Source: Petaurus breviceps papuanus (Eukaryota; Chordata; Mammalia; Diprotodontia; Petauridae). From it: a DNA stretch of 64,000 nucleotides. The notes beneath the pieces were generated by a model. That model was not told the origin of the DNA. It made no database searches and saw only the letters and a list, made by a program, of their open reading frames with translations. Position numbers and translations under genes: made by a program. This document shows positions 12,012-22,254 of this stretch, piece after piece (the first letter of the stretch is position 1; each line of letters opens with the position of its first letter). The stretch lies in NCBI GenBank assembly GCA_028583685.1, contig JAMXIF010000032.1:7558785-7622784 (forward strand), written 5' to 3'.

Positions 12012-12399
12012 TGTCTCAGGTGAAATTGAAAGAAAGACTGAGGAAGTTAATTCCAAGCAAATTGATTTATTAATAAGGCTAGCAGTTATATAATGAATCA
12101 GATCCCAGACCCCTCAGCAGGCATAAGGGCCCCAAATGGCAGTGAACAAAGCTATCTTATAGTCAACAAGGAAGAGCAATCAAGTTACACAATCTTGTAG
12201 GGGGTCTCTTCTTTCTGATTAGTCAAGCGGGACAAAAACAGAGAGTACTAACCACAAGTGGTACCATTATTACCTGGAACAATTTGCAATTAGTATGATC
12301 TGATTTCCCTGAAATCATATGAACAAGGTTTTGTACAAGAACTTTAAGTCCCAGAATGAATACTGTTCACAAGATGGAGTTAGTTTGATTCTTTCAGCA
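12012..12399 (-). mobile_element. Probable solo LTR (fossil)
   Basis: Read on the minus strand it starts TGCTGAAAGAATC and ends CCTGAGACA. It has a TATA-like 'actataagatag' followed by an 'aataaatcaatttg' polyadenylation signal. This is the usual LTR layout, without internal retroviral sequence. No matching flanking duplication was found, so family and boundaries are inferred. Confidence 0.65.
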
Positions 12400-12815
12400 T
12401 AATAAAAAGCAGTGCCAAGAGATAAGCAAGAAAGAAGAAATTCCTTACCATGACAAAAAAAAGCTTCTTAAACTGCAGACTACATAGATAGCATTGCGCT
12501 CTCTATTTTCCCATGGTAGGGATGAATAAGAGTGTTATTTGTTCTGTGTTGCCTCTTTATGTTCCAGTTTGGAATGCCAAGGCCAGTTTGGCCTTGCAAA
12601 TACATGTTTCTTTGCTACAAAGGCAAATTAGATAACTGTACAAAAGATTGTTATAAACATTTCTTCAAGGACCAGACTAATTTATTGTGGAAGAAGAAAA
12701 GGATGGCCGTGCAGACCTGCTGTAGATTGTGTTCTAACAAAATTTGTTTCTGAAATGACAGACTGACTTTGCCTCTTTTTTTCCTGACTTAGTTTATCTT
12801 TATCCTGGATATAAT
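12400..12815. other. No gene seen; unidentified sequence
   Basis: A 73-codon open frame at 12532-12753 (+) contains cysteine-rich residues but no recognised domain. No repeat family recognised. Confidence 0.35.
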
Positions 12816-12817
12816 AA

Positions 12818-13080
12818 GAGCAGCTAGGTGGTACAGTAGATAAATCCAAATCAAGACAGAGCCCAGAATCAAGAAGACTTGAGTTCAAATCTTACTTCAG
12901 ATACGTCCTACCTATAGAACCCTGGGCAAGCTACTTAGCATTAATCTCCCTCAGTTTCATCATCTGTAAGAAGGGGATACTAATAAATAGCATCTACCTT
13001 CTAAAGTTGTTGTGAGGATCAGATGAGATATTTATAAAGCACTTAACACACTGCCTGAGTGGTTGGGTCCTTAATAAATC
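12818..13080 (+). mobile_element. CORE-SINE (Ther2/MIR-tailed)
   Basis: Same structure as 10343-10612: head 'gagcagctaggtggtacagtag', CORE 'ctcagtttcatcatctgtaag', tail 'aaagttgttgtgaggatcag' and 'ccttaataaatcc'. Confidence 0.8.
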
Positions 13081-13108
13081 CTTCCTTCTTTCCTTCCTTC
13101 CTTCCATT
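13081..13108. repeat. (TTCC)n microsatellite
   Basis: Short tetranucleotide run adjoining the 3' end of a SINE; probably grown from its tail. Confidence 0.85.
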
Positions 13109-13154
13109 GCTCATTTATATGTGTTCATGCCATCTGAGAGATAAAATAGTCAGG

Positions 13155-13215
13155 CCTGTGCTCAACCAATCAACAAGCACTTATTAATCATCCCCTATAT
13201 GACAGCCACTGGGCA
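13155..13215 (-). mobile_element. L2/MIR 3'-end fragment
   Basis: 'aatcaacaagcacttattaatc' and 'gccactgggcaaag' match the reverse of the shared L2/MIR 3' terminus. Confidence 0.6.
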
Positions 13216-13253
13216 AAGAGGAAAAAAAAATGAAATAATCTCTATTGGAGGTG

Positions 13254-13388
13254 TGAAGGCAATTAGGGTTAAGTGACTTGCCCAAGGTCACACCACTAGT
13301 TAAGTGTCAAGTGTCTGAGGTCCAGTTTGAACTCAGCTCCTTCTGACTTCAGGGCTGGTGCTCTATTCACTGTGTCACCTAGTTGCCC
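13254..13388 (-). mobile_element. WSINE1-like SINE
   Basis: Minus-strand copy: 'ggcaattagggttaagtgactt' to 'ggtgctctattcactgtgtcac' and 'ctagttgcccc'. Confidence 0.85.
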
Positions 13389-13534
13389 CAAATATCTATT
13401 CTCAATATACTTAGATTCTGTGTGGGAGGTAATAATTACACATATAAGCACATACAAACTAACCTGTATATTTTCTATCTACATTAATTTTGCATATGAA
13501 CTAGGAGGATCTAGTTATAGCTAAAAAGATCATT

Positions 13535-13698
13535 AGAACTCTTCTAGCACAGCTCTAATTTTACAGATGAAGAAATTGAGGCAAACAGCTGAAATGACTT
13601 TCCCAATTTGCCATGGCTAATAAGTAGTGGTGCTAGGACTGGAATTCAGGTTGTCTGACTCTGAAACCCAAGCACTTTACACTGTATCACATTTCCCC
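13535..13698 (-). mobile_element. MIR fossil
   Basis: 'ttttacagatgaagaaattgaggc', 'taataagtagtggtgctaggactgg' and 'aagcactttacactgtatcaca' are minus-strand MIR landmarks. Confidence 0.75.
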
Positions 13699-13699
13699 T

Positions 13700-14190
13700 T
13701 GCTGAGAAGGGGTTAACAAAAGCTTGTTCACATTGTGCTGCTTCTTGAAGAAGTAGCAGCTAAGGAAAGGTGAAAGTAGGGACCAGTGCAGAATAGAAAG
13801 GAAGGCATAGCTCCAGCCTGAAAAGAAGCAACAAGATAATATGGATGAAGAGCAGAACAGAAAAAAAAAAAAGAATCTGTGGTCCAAGAAACCAGCAGGA
13901 GCCAAGTCTTTGAATAAGCATGTAGAATGGAAGTCTTTGTGGAACTTTTGTGGTTAAAGAAGAGGTAGTATAAAATTTGTGCTATTTTCCTCTCTGAGGT
14001 CATGCAATATAGTTAGTTCTAGCTTCACCCTCATGCCATCCCCATCTCCTAACAGAATGGAGAGATCCTTTATGCTAAAATTCAAATGCTTTTTTTGAAG
14101 AGAAAGCTTCTACTCAAAATACCTATTGAGGCACCAAGGGGGCTTTTGATTCTTGAAAGTTGTGCTATAGTGTAATAGCAACCATATAAC
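13700..14190. other. No gene seen; unidentified sequence
   Basis: Overlapping short open frames on the minus strand (13687-14003) depend on an A/T run and show no domain. No repeat recognised. Confidence 0.35.
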
Positions 14191-14198
14191 ACATAGGG

Positions 14199-14802
14199 TG
14201 GGTTGCTAGCACAGGTTCTTTGATCTGCTTTTCTAAAAGAAAGACAGCTTTAAAGGGGTTAACAATCTTACTTTAACAGACAGATAAGTAGAAAGGAGTA
14301 TCCAAGAAAGAATGCAATAGACAGAGCTCCAACTGTCTGAACAAAGTAATACAACCACCTACATATACCACCAGACTGAGAGCACCAACATCTGAGTATT
14401 GGGGGGGAGGGGGAGAGGGAGAGGCAGGGGACTCTTAACAAACAGCTACTCAGAGTCCCATCCAGGAAATCAAAAGGTCCTTCTCACGAACGAGCCCCCA
14501 AAGTAAAACACCAACCTCTCAGTATATATAGTTGTCAACTAATAGGCTCAGAGCCAGAAGGTATCACAACCCTAGTGACTCAGTGACTAATTAGCTTAAT
14601 ACCAAAAGGTATGAAAGCCTTCCTACAAGAAAACTTCACTGTAAGCAAGCTTCCGCCTGAGCAAGCTCCTCCTTAGGCAAGTCCCTCCCGCAATGGGCTC
14701 TGTGTGACTCAGGATGTATCACAGCTGTGACTGAAATACCTGTGTACCTTGAGACCTGGGAACATGGCCCTTGTTCGAAGGAAAATGGGACACATGTAGT
14801 CA
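14199..14802 (-). mobile_element. Solo LTR, class II-like (fossil)
   Basis: Read on the minus strand it starts TGACTACATGTG and ends in 'gctagcaaccca'. The 6-bp direct repeat CATAGG lies at 14192-14197 and 14803-14808, the duplication size made by class II (betaretrovirus-like) elements. No internal region remains, as expected after LTR-LTR recombination. An oligo-G/purine stretch lies at 14401-14430. Confidence 0.6.
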
Positions 14803-15035
14803 CATAGGTCTGTTAATGGGAAAGATCTTATTTTCCATTAACATTACATACAGGAAGAAAAGCTCTAGCACTTTCTACCATGCTAAAGATGTAGTCTCAT
14901 TGACAAACTGAGTTGGATTTTCCAGGAATAGCCTAAGTTAAGAAAATAACCACATTTTCAGTATCCAAAAGTCTTTATACAGAGACTCACTACCAAGAGA
15001 ATGACATTCACATGATTAATTCTTTGGACAATTTT
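14803..15035. other. Unidentified flank
   Basis: No gene or repeat recognised between the solo LTR and the microsatellite block. Confidence 0.3.
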
Positions 15036-15270
15036 CTGTATGTATGTATGTATGTATGTTATGTGTCTATATGGTATGTATATATACATTTATACATGCA
15101 AATATATACATATACACATCTGAGAGCATATATATCTGTATTAGGTGTGTGTATATATATATATATATCTGAGGACATATATATACACAAAAAAAGAATA
15201 TACATGAAACCATTTGAGAATATAAACATATAGACATATATACACACATATATGTATGTATATATAACCA
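15036..15270. repeat. (GTAT)n / (TA)n microsatellite block
   Basis: (TATG) tetranucleotides at 15036-15060 are followed by mixed TATA, TATG and CA repeats, with an uninterrupted AT run near 15150-15168. Open frames on both strands here are repeat-encoded (isoleucine/tyrosine-rich) and not genes. Confidence 0.9.
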
Positions 15271-15800
15271 TTTGAGCCCCCCAATACTTGAAGGGGGCCA
15301 AAACCTTGCCTAACCAAACAGAAAAGAACATCTTCAGCTCAAACTGGATTGGTATCACCATCAAGCTTTGCATGCTCTCTGAGTGAACCTGAAACTCTCC
15401 TGCTGGATTTAGCTGGCTGGGAAATTCTTCTGACAAAGATCAGGCACCTTGAATCAGAAGTTTCCCTTATCTTATTGTTTTATGGCCCTTTCTTAAAGAC
15501 ACTATCTTGAATAACGGGACCTTTCTTATCTTGATGTTTTATGGACATTATCCTGTTATGACATCCATGTTTTATGACAATTCCATCTTTATGGCTGACA
15601 GATATAGAAACTATAATTTTCACTGACACAGGCATCCTGAGTCGGGGGGGTAAGAGGGAAGGAAGGCTAGGGTAGGAAATATTTCCTTGCTCTAGCTCTA
15701 AGAGTATAAAGTCTCCTTTAGCAGACTTTGAGTTAGATTATTCTGATTCCCATACATATGTTTTTGCTGTCTTAAAGGAAGTAGCATACATATGACCTGA
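15271..15800 (+). mobile_element. Possible LTR-derived sequence (fossil, uncertain)
   Basis: A TATA-like 'gagtataaagtctcc' at about 15707 follows a G-run and a purine stretch (15642-15672), as in a retroviral U3. No convincing termini or flanking duplication, so the assignment is weak. No gene. Confidence 0.3.
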
Positions 15801-15839
15801 TTTGTTTGTCTCCTTTTAAGTCAAACTCTGTGACTAAGT

Positions 15840-15915
15840 ATAGGTATGTTTATACACATGTGTATATATGTATATGTGTGTGCATGTGTATATGTGTGCA
15901 TATATTTATATATAC
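15840..15915. repeat. TATG/TG-rich microsatellite
   Basis: Alternating 'tatacacatgtgtatatatg' type repeats that abut the inverted LTR fragment. Confidence 0.85.
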
Positions 15916-16200
15916 ACATAAAGGAGAAGTCGAGCCAGTGGGAATGGAAAGAGGCACAGCTTTATTGGCAGGACAGGCGTGTTGTTACATCTCTCCCTCC
16001 ATTCTCCCTAGTCCCCTCATGCTTCAGCCCTTAAATCCCCAAAGTGCACTTGCAGAGCTTGTGGACAACTCATGAGGAAAGGTGGGGGGGGGCATCAGAG
16101 AATAGGAAGGCTGTGTCCAGAACAGCTTGTGTACTCCTGTGCACTTACCCTTAGTCCCTGAGATAAATCTCAGGGTAACAGGGTACATTGCATGACAGCA
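15916..16200 (-). mobile_element. Internal fragment of a class II-like LTR (fossil)
   Basis: The reverse complement matches 16768-17062 of the neighbouring solo LTR at roughly 95% by eye, including the 'aataaagctgtgcctctttcc' signal. It lacks the LTR start and end and is flanked by TA-rich sequence on both sides. Confidence 0.8.
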
Positions 16201-16284
16201 ATATATATATAAAATAGTACCTAAGTTCTGTATATGAAAAATAAAAAATAGTTCCTAAGTGAGAGTGACTTTTAAATTTATCAT

Positions 16285-16614
16285 GTTAATTATAGTACAA
16301 TAGAAAAGGGGATGGACCCAGACTCAGAAAACCTGGGTTCAAGTTCCTGCTCTAATACTTTTCCTGTGTGACCTAGAACAAAACTCAATCCTTCCAGGCT
16401 TCAGTTTCATCATCTATAAAATTGAGAGGATTGGACCAGATTAGGGGTTCTTAATCTAGAGTTTGTAAACTTTTGAAAAAATTATATAACTTTTTCTGAA
16501 TTTTTAAAAATTTTATGTTTTACTTTATGCTTTTGAAATATTATTCTGAGAAGGGGTCTGGAGGCTTCACCAGACTTCCTAAAGAATCCATGACACAAAA
16601 AAAAATTAAGGTCC
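16285..16614 (+). mobile_element. MIR-type SINE interrupted by a solo LTR
   Basis: 'ggatggacccagactcagaaaacc', 'cagtttcatcatctataaaattgag', 'attggaccagat', then 'ccatgacacaaaaaaaaattaagg'. The MIR 3' end resumes after the LTR at 17148 ('cctaaactagatagcttctgaacttcc'). Confidence 0.7.
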
Positions 16615-17141
16615 TGTTGGGGCCTGTAGCCCCTCTTTGGGTCTCAGGAAGCCTCTCTGAGTTCAGGTCTGATGTAACAGGATACAGAGCAATCAGCAAC
16701 ATGTGCTAATCTCATCTATGGTCAGGGCACCCTAATCTCTAGGAAGTGTCAAGGTGCCCAGATTGTGTGCTGTCATGCAATGTACCCTGTTACCCTGAGA
16801 TTTATCTCGGGGACTAAGGGTAAGTGCACAGGAGTACACAAGCTGTTCTCGACACAACCTTCCTGTTCTCTGATGGCCCCCCCCCACACACACACCTTCC
16901 TTCATGAGTTGTCCACGAGCTCTGCAAGTGCACTTTGGGGATTTAAGGGCTGAAGCATGAGGGGACTAGGGAGAACGGAGGGAGAGATGTAACAACATAC
17001 CTGTCCTGACAATAAAGCTGTGCCTCTTTCCATTCCCACTGGCTCGACTTCTCCTTTATGTGAACATTTAGGACGTATCCAGATTGCGCACTGAAGACCT
17101 GGGAAAGGTCAGACTCAGCTATAAACCTAAGGATCATTACA
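16615..17141 (+). mobile_element. Solo LTR, class II-like (fossil)
   Basis: Starts TGTTGGGGCC and ends ATTACA (TG...CA), 527 bp. The 6-bp duplication AGGTCC flanks it exactly (16609-16614 and 17142-17147). Polyadenylation signal 'aataaa' at 17011-17016. The size of the duplication points to a class II (ERVK-like) element reduced to one LTR. It split a MIR. Confidence 0.85.
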
Positions 17142-17147
17142 AGGTCC

Positions 17148-17205
17148 CCTAAACTAGATAGCTTCTGAACTTCCCTCCAGCTCTAAATCTATTCTCATAT
17201 GAATT
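17148..17205 (+). mobile_element. MIR 3' end (continuation)
   Basis: 'aaactagatagcttctgaacttccctccagctctaaatc' is the MIR 3' segment that continues from 16614. Confidence 0.65.
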
Positions 17206-17820
17206 ATTACTATTAATATTGCTTTTATTAAGGACAGATTCCATATGATAGAATAATTTTTGCTCAAAACAAGGAATATAATCTGTGTTAACATCCCCTA
17301 AATAGCAGAAAATCTAATTTTCATTTTTCATACTGGATATCTCAAAAGTCATAGTACAGTTTTAAGCTCTTAAAACTTATAGGTTATTGGAATAATCAGT
17401 CAGCTGGACCGAATATTTGAAAGAATACAGTTTTTATTGGGTTTGCCTGTGAGGATGGTGCTCCATTACTGTTACACTGTTTTGTGAGGGAATAGAACCT
17501 ATATAAGGATTGGGGCAATGGAGAGGAACTGGGATGTGGGATCTAACACTGATCGGTAATAGTGATGTTCCTAGAGCTATGGGGAACATCTGAAGTCATG
17601 CTCATTTGTCCATTGACCCCAGGTTATTGTGCTCAAGCAAGTTCTTGGAATAAAGGTGCAAAACAGGACATGTAAACACCTTGTTCCCAGCTACTTGCTA
17701 TTATAAACAGAAGAGGGCCAGAAAGTCAAAAAGTTAAACCTCCCAGACAACTAAATCTACTATATTTTAAAGTTTTTTCTTTTAAAATTAAAAGCCAGAA
17801 AGACCATGCATATACTTAAA
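17206..17820. other. No gene seen; possible LTR remnant
   Basis: 17430-17720 carries 'tacagtttttattgggtttgc' and 'gaacctatataaggattgg', which could be reversed LTR signals, but termini are not visible. Confidence 0.3.
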
Positions 17821-17821
17821 C

Positions 17822-17825
17822 ACAT

Positions 17826-17863
<38 letters not shown>
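17822..17863. repeat. (CA)n microsatellite
   Basis: About 18 CA dinucleotides. Confidence 0.95.
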
Positions 17864-17864
<1 letters not shown>

Positions 17865-18253
17865 TGTTATAGATATCACTGCTTGTCAGATCTCTAACAC
17901 TAACTATACTATCTATACCAAAAATCAGGTCACCTGATCTGACAAAAGTTATTTATGTTACAAAGGTTTATTGAAGGTATTTTTTTTTCTTAAATCAGAA
18001 TTAACTCAAAATCTGAACTCTATGGCTACATTTTATTAATTATAAATATTTTAAATTTGATCACTATCTAAGCATTGGTGATTTTTAGGGACAAAAATTT
18101 GTTACTGCATGAAATGATATAACTAGCTTTAAGTTTCTTCTAAACTCATTACAAATATTCCCAGAAATTTCCTATAACATAAAACTCCTCTGGATTTAAA
18201 TGGTAAAATTTGGAGGTTTTGTTTGTTTGTTTGTTTTGTTTTTTATTTCTTAA
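17864..18253. other. AT-rich unidentified sequence
   Basis: No gene or repeat family recognised; a (GTTT)n run lies near 18221-18240. Confidence 0.35.
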
Positions 18254-18269
18254 AAAGTTTCTCATCACA

Positions 18270-18421
18270 GGGGCGGCTAGGTGATGCAGTAAATAGAGCA
18301 CCGGCCCTGGAGTCAGGAAGACCTGAGTTCAAACCCGGCCTCAGACACTTAACACAAAAACTATCAGTGTGACTTTGGGCAAGTCACTTAACCCCAGTTG
18401 CCCTCCAAAAAAATTTTTTTT
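18270..18421 (+). mobile_element. WSINE1-like SINE
   Basis: 'ggggcggctaggtgatgcag' to 'cacttaaccccagttgccc' plus an A-tail. The flanking duplication 'aaagt[t/a]tctcatcaca' (18254-18269 and 18422-18437, one mismatch) is 16 bp. Confidence 0.9.
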
Positions 18422-18564
18422 AAAGTATCTCATCACAAAACCTGACAGTCACTTATCAGATTAACCCTCCCTTCACAGACAATTTATCTGGACTTTGCAA
18501 ACCTGATCTAAAATATTAGTCTAAATATTCTAACTGGGTAAATAACATTTTCACAAAACCATAG

Positions 18565-18690
18565 AGCAGTGCAGTTGGGAGGGACTATAAAATAAAAACT
18601 ATCTAGTCCAATGCACTGATATTGGAGACAAAGAGACTGAAGTTCAGAGATGGATTGCTTACCCAAGATCATGCTAATGCAGGAATGACT
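18565..18690 (-). mobile_element. MIR fossil split by HAL1
   Basis: 'agagactgaagttcagagatgg' and 'cccaagatcatgctaatgcagg' are minus-strand MIR. It continues after the HAL1 at 21657-21715. Confidence 0.7.
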
Positions 18691-18713
18691 GGGGGGGGGG
18701 GGGGGGGGGGGGG
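18691..18713 (+). repeat. Oligo-G tract (G23) at the HAL1 5' end
   Basis: An uninterrupted G run lies exactly between the target duplication and the L1 5' UTR. Extra G at L1 5' ends is known from reverse-transcriptase activity at the capped 5' end; this length suggests later growth by slippage. Confidence 0.9.
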
Positions 18714-19180
18714 CCAGAGCCAGGATGGCAGAGTACAAGCAGGACCTCCCCGCTGCTCCGGCTCCCAGCTTCCCCAATCCATGTAAAAAGGGAACTCTAA
18801 ACAAACACTGGAGCTGCAGAACCCACAAAATGACACAGAGAAGCTAACCTCCCGCTGAGGACAGCCCAGCAGGGTGGCAGGAATCAGCCAGCACAGTGCT
18901 CTGAGAGCCAAGCCCAGCCCCACTCCAAGGCTTTAGCCCCAGGGCGGGCCTGACCAGCTGCCAGCTAGAGGGACTCCAGATCACCAGCATCTGTGGCCAT
19001 TTCCAGATTTATCAACACAGATTCAAAGGACAAAGTGATAGGTCAGTGCAGTCTGGACTTTGGGACCCAGTAAGTGGGAGGCTTTTACCCCCAGGGCAAG
19101 AAGCTAATGAGATGCCAGGCACAGCCAGCCAGCGCCACGTGGCAGCATCAGCTCCTGGCCTGCAGAGTGTAGGGGGACCA

Positions 19181-19280
19181 NNNNNNNNNNNNNNNNNNNN
19201 NNNNNNNNNNNNNNNNNNNNNNNNNNNNNNNNNNNNNNNNNNNNNNNNNNNNNNNNNNNNNNNNNNNNNNNNNNNNNNNN
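19181..19280. other. Assembly gap (100 N)
   Basis: Exactly 100 N, the conventional size for a gap of unknown length, inside the G/C-rich HAL1 5' UTR. The true length is unknown. Confidence 0.99.
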
Positions 19281-19469
19281 TCTAGGGTGGAGGTCCTGGT
19301 GGGGGGGGGGTGTCCAGCTTGCCAGAGTGTGTGAAGACCTCAGAGAGAGCACCCATTTAATACTTCTGGCAGCTGAGAAAACACCAGCGTTTGAGACAAA
19401 AGCTCCTCTGTCTGGTGGCAGAGTTCTACTGTGGCAAAAAGCCCAGGGGTCAAGTGACTGAGGGGCAAC

Positions 19470-20530
19470 ATGACCAGGCAAAGGAAGCAAAGCAAACAGA
19501 AGAATCCAACATTAGAATCCTATTTTGGGGACAAAAAGGAACAAAGCATGGAAGAGGAGAGAGACAGTGAAGTTTGAATTCCTGCACCAAAAGCTTGAAA
19601 GGAAAATACGAGCTGGTTACAGGCCATAGAGGACCTTAAGAAGCAGATAAGAGAAGTGGAGGAAAATTGGGAAGAAAAATGAGAACGATGCAAGAAAATT
19701 ATGAAATGAGAGTCAACAGCCTGACTGAGGAAAATAACACCTTAAAAAAATAGACTAACTCAAATTGCAAAAGAGGCTCAAAAAGGCAATGATGAGAAGA
19801 ATGCCTTAAAAAGCTGAATTTGCCAGACGGAAAAAGAATCTCAAAAGTTCAATGAGGAAAACCATTGCTTCAGAATTAGATCGGAGCAAATGGAAGCTAA
19901 TGACTTTATGAGAAATCAAGATGCTACTAAACAGATCCAAACAAATGAAAGAATAGAAGACAATGTGAAATACCTCATGGGAAAAACCACTGACCTGGAA
20001 AATAGATTCAGGAGAGAGAATTTAAAAATTATTGGACTACCTGAAAGCCATGATCAAAGTAAGAACCTAGAAATCATCCTCCAGGAAGTTCTCAAAGAAA
20101 ACTGCCCTGATGTTTTAGAGCCAGAGGGCAAAATAGAGGTTGAAAGAATCCACCAATCACCTGCTGGAAAGATCCCAAAAAGAAAACTCCTAGGAATATT
20201 ATAGCCAGGTTCCGGAATTCCCAGATTAAGGAGAGAATATTACAAGCAGCCAGGAAGAAACAATTTGAATATTGTGGAAATACAATCAGGATAACCCAGG
20301 ATTTGGCAGCTTCTACACTGAGGGATAAAAGGGCCTAGAATATGATATTCTGGAGGTCAAAGGAGCTGGGATTAAAACCAAGAGTCACCTACCCAGCAAA
20401 ACTGAGTATCTTGTTTCAGGGGAAAATATGGTCATTCAGTGGAATAGAGGACTTTCAAGCATTCTTGATGAAAAAACCAGAGTTGAATAGAAAATTTGAC
20501 ATTCAGATACAAGAAGCAAGAGAAGCATGA
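19470..20530 (+). pseudogene. HAL1/L1 ORF1 (nucleic-acid-binding protein), broken
   Basis: L1 ORF1 makes an RNA-binding coiled-coil protein that forms the retrotransposition particle with its RNA. The start ATG at 19470 gives MTRQRKQSKQKNPTLESYFG, matching the minus-strand copy at 31043. The coiled-coil region (NYEMRVNSLTEEN-like) lies near 19700-19860. The middle piece at 19890-20204 (NRFRRENLKIIGLPESHDQ) is the RRM-like domain, and the C-terminal piece 20342-20530 ends QIQEAREA. An in-frame TGA occurs about 35 codons in, further stops follow, and a frameshift lies between the middle and C-terminal pieces. Not functional. Confidence 0.85.
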
Positions 20531-20663
20531 GAAGGTAAACAGGGGAAAAAAAATCATAAGGAACTTATCAAAGTTAAACTATTAACATTCCTACATGGAA
20601 AAACGATAATTGTAACTTATGAAACTTTTCGCAGTAGTTGAAGGGAATAGAAATATACATATC

Positions 20664-20715
<52 letters not shown>

Positions 20716-20760
20716 CATAGATACATAGATACATAGATACATAGATACATAGATACATAT
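20664..20760 (+). repeat. (GATA)n-(ATAC)n array in the HAL1 3' UTR
   Basis: GATA then 'atacatag' tetranucleotide units at the point where the related HAL1 at 42.2 kb carries only a short TATA/TATG stretch. The sequences on both sides match between the copies, so the array grew in place. Confidence 0.9.
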
Positions 20761-21656
20761 AGATGTCTATATATGAGGGTATATGGGTATATGAATACAT
20801 ATGTGAATGTGTGTATATATGTTTATAGGTATACATAGATAGAGGGCACAAGACCAATTTAACAGGAAGGGATGATACTTAAAAGGTGAAATTAAGAGGT
20901 GAGAGAGGAATATAATGAGAGGGGATGGGGAGAGACAGAATGGGGTAAACTATGTCATATAGAAAAGGAAAGGGAAAATGGATACAATGGAGGGGAAGAA
21001 TAGGAAGGCAAAAGGGAATGGGTCAACCTTATTCTCATTGAATTTGGCTTGAGGAGGGAATGACATACACACTAAATGGGGAGTCTCGCCCTACAGGAGA
21101 ATAGGGGGGAAGGGGATGAGAGGGGGGATGATGGAAGGGAGGGCAGGCTGGGAGGAGGGAAGTTGGAAGCACCCACTTTTGAAAACAGACGGGATCAAAG
21201 TAAAGAATAGAACAAGTGAGAGGTGGAATAGGACGGAGGGAACTATAGTTAGTCTTTTACAATATATCTACTATGTTATTGTTTTGCATTAGCCACACAT
21301 GTACAACCTATACTGAACTGCTTATCTTCCCAGTAAGGGTGGGTGACAAGGGAGGAAGGAATGAATCTGTAATTCGAACTTTTAATATAAAATACTCAAA
21401 CACACATACACACATATATATATATATATGTATACTATTATTAATATTTTACATGTAATTGGGAAATAAGATATACATAGGCACTGGGGCGTGGAGATCC
21501 ACTTAAAAAGTCAAAAGGTGTATGGGAGAAAATATGGGAGAGAGCAGATTGGAGGAGGGGATATCCTGTGGGGAGAAAATTTGTAATTCAAAATCTGGCT
21601 GAAATGAATGGTGTAAATCAGACGTTAATAAAGCATTTGAAAAAAAATGAATGATT

Positions 21657-21720
21657 CAGAACCCAAATCCTTGTTCCTTGACTCAAGAGTGCAGTACTCT
21701 TCCCTCTGTCTCTTTAATGC
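21657..21720 (-). mobile_element. MIR continuation
   Basis: 'cagaacccaaatccttgttccttgactc' continues the MIR from 18690. Confidence 0.55.
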
Positions 21721-21905
21721 CCTGTTTAGAGAAAGTTCCATTTTCCCAAATGCTCTTCATATAAAAATTTGTTTTCATTCCCCAGCTTTTCTTTAGTGTG
21801 CCATTTTGTTCAACTGAACCTCAGAAGGCAATTTTCCCAAATTAATATAATCTAATCATCATTTTCACAAAGCGACTTACTTTGTAAAATATATTCCTGG
21901 ATAAA
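21720..21905. other. Unidentified sequence
   Basis: AT-rich, no gene or repeat recognised. Confidence 0.3.
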
Positions 21906-21909
21906 ATGA

Positions 21910-22250
21910 AGTATAGTTAGCTGGACAAAGAGTAAGGAGATCAGGGTTTGAATCCCCCCATCAACACTTAAAAGCTATGTGACCATGGTGAAGTCTCTTT
22001 ATTTCCATGAGCTTCAATGTCCTCTTTTTTTTTTTTTTAAGCATTCGGGGTTAAGTAACTTGCTCAAGGTTACACAGCCAGCTATTTCTGTGTGTGGTGC
22101 TGAGTATCTGAGCCCGGATTCGATCCCAGGTCATCCCGACTCTGGGGCTGGTGCTCTTACTCACTGGGTTACTTGGCCACCCCTGTCCTCTTCTTTCAAA
22201 GGAAGAGAGAATAATCCTTGCACAAGTATTTTGTAAGCTTCATGGTGCCA
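21910..22250 (+). mobile_element. MIR fossil split by a SINE
   Basis: 'gtatagttagctggacaaagagtaagg', 'gctatgtgaccatggtgaagtc' then, after the SINE, 'ttgtaagcttcatggtgcc'. Confidence 0.65.
22027..22183 (-). mobile_element. 'ggccaggtggctcag' SINE subfamily, copy 2
   Basis: Minus-strand copy: T-tail, 'gcattcggggttaagtaactt', 'tgagcccggattcgatccc' (B-box-like, close to a tRNA), and 'cttggccacccc'. The duplication 'tgtcctctt' flanks it (about 22018 and 22184). Confidence 0.9.
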
Positions 22251-22254
22251 TACA

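Larger units (their letters stand above)
18691..21648 (+). mobile_element. Full-length HAL1 (L1-derived, ORF1-only LINE)
   Basis: Order: a run of 23 G at the 5' end, the L1 5' UTR ('gccagagccaggatggcagag'), a single ORF1 (19470-20530), then a long 3' UTR ending 'ttaataaagcatttg' and an A-tail. No ORF2 follows ORF1; such elements are called HAL1 and depend on L1 reverse transcriptase. The 8-bp duplication GAATGA(C/T)T flanks it (18683-18690 and 21649-21656), with MIR sequence on both sides. It includes the 100-N gap. Purine-rich 3' UTR blocks at 20895-21240 are characteristic. Confidence 0.85.

Noticed and set aside
12012-12399. Target duplication for the 12.0-kb LTR
   Set aside because: cccat and taata do not match; termini rest on TG...CA and the promoter/poly(A) layout.
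15012-16075. Several open frames of 60-125 codons on both strands
   Set aside because: They translate TATA/TATG/CA microsatellites (isoleucine/tyrosine/valine-rich) and LTR sequence.
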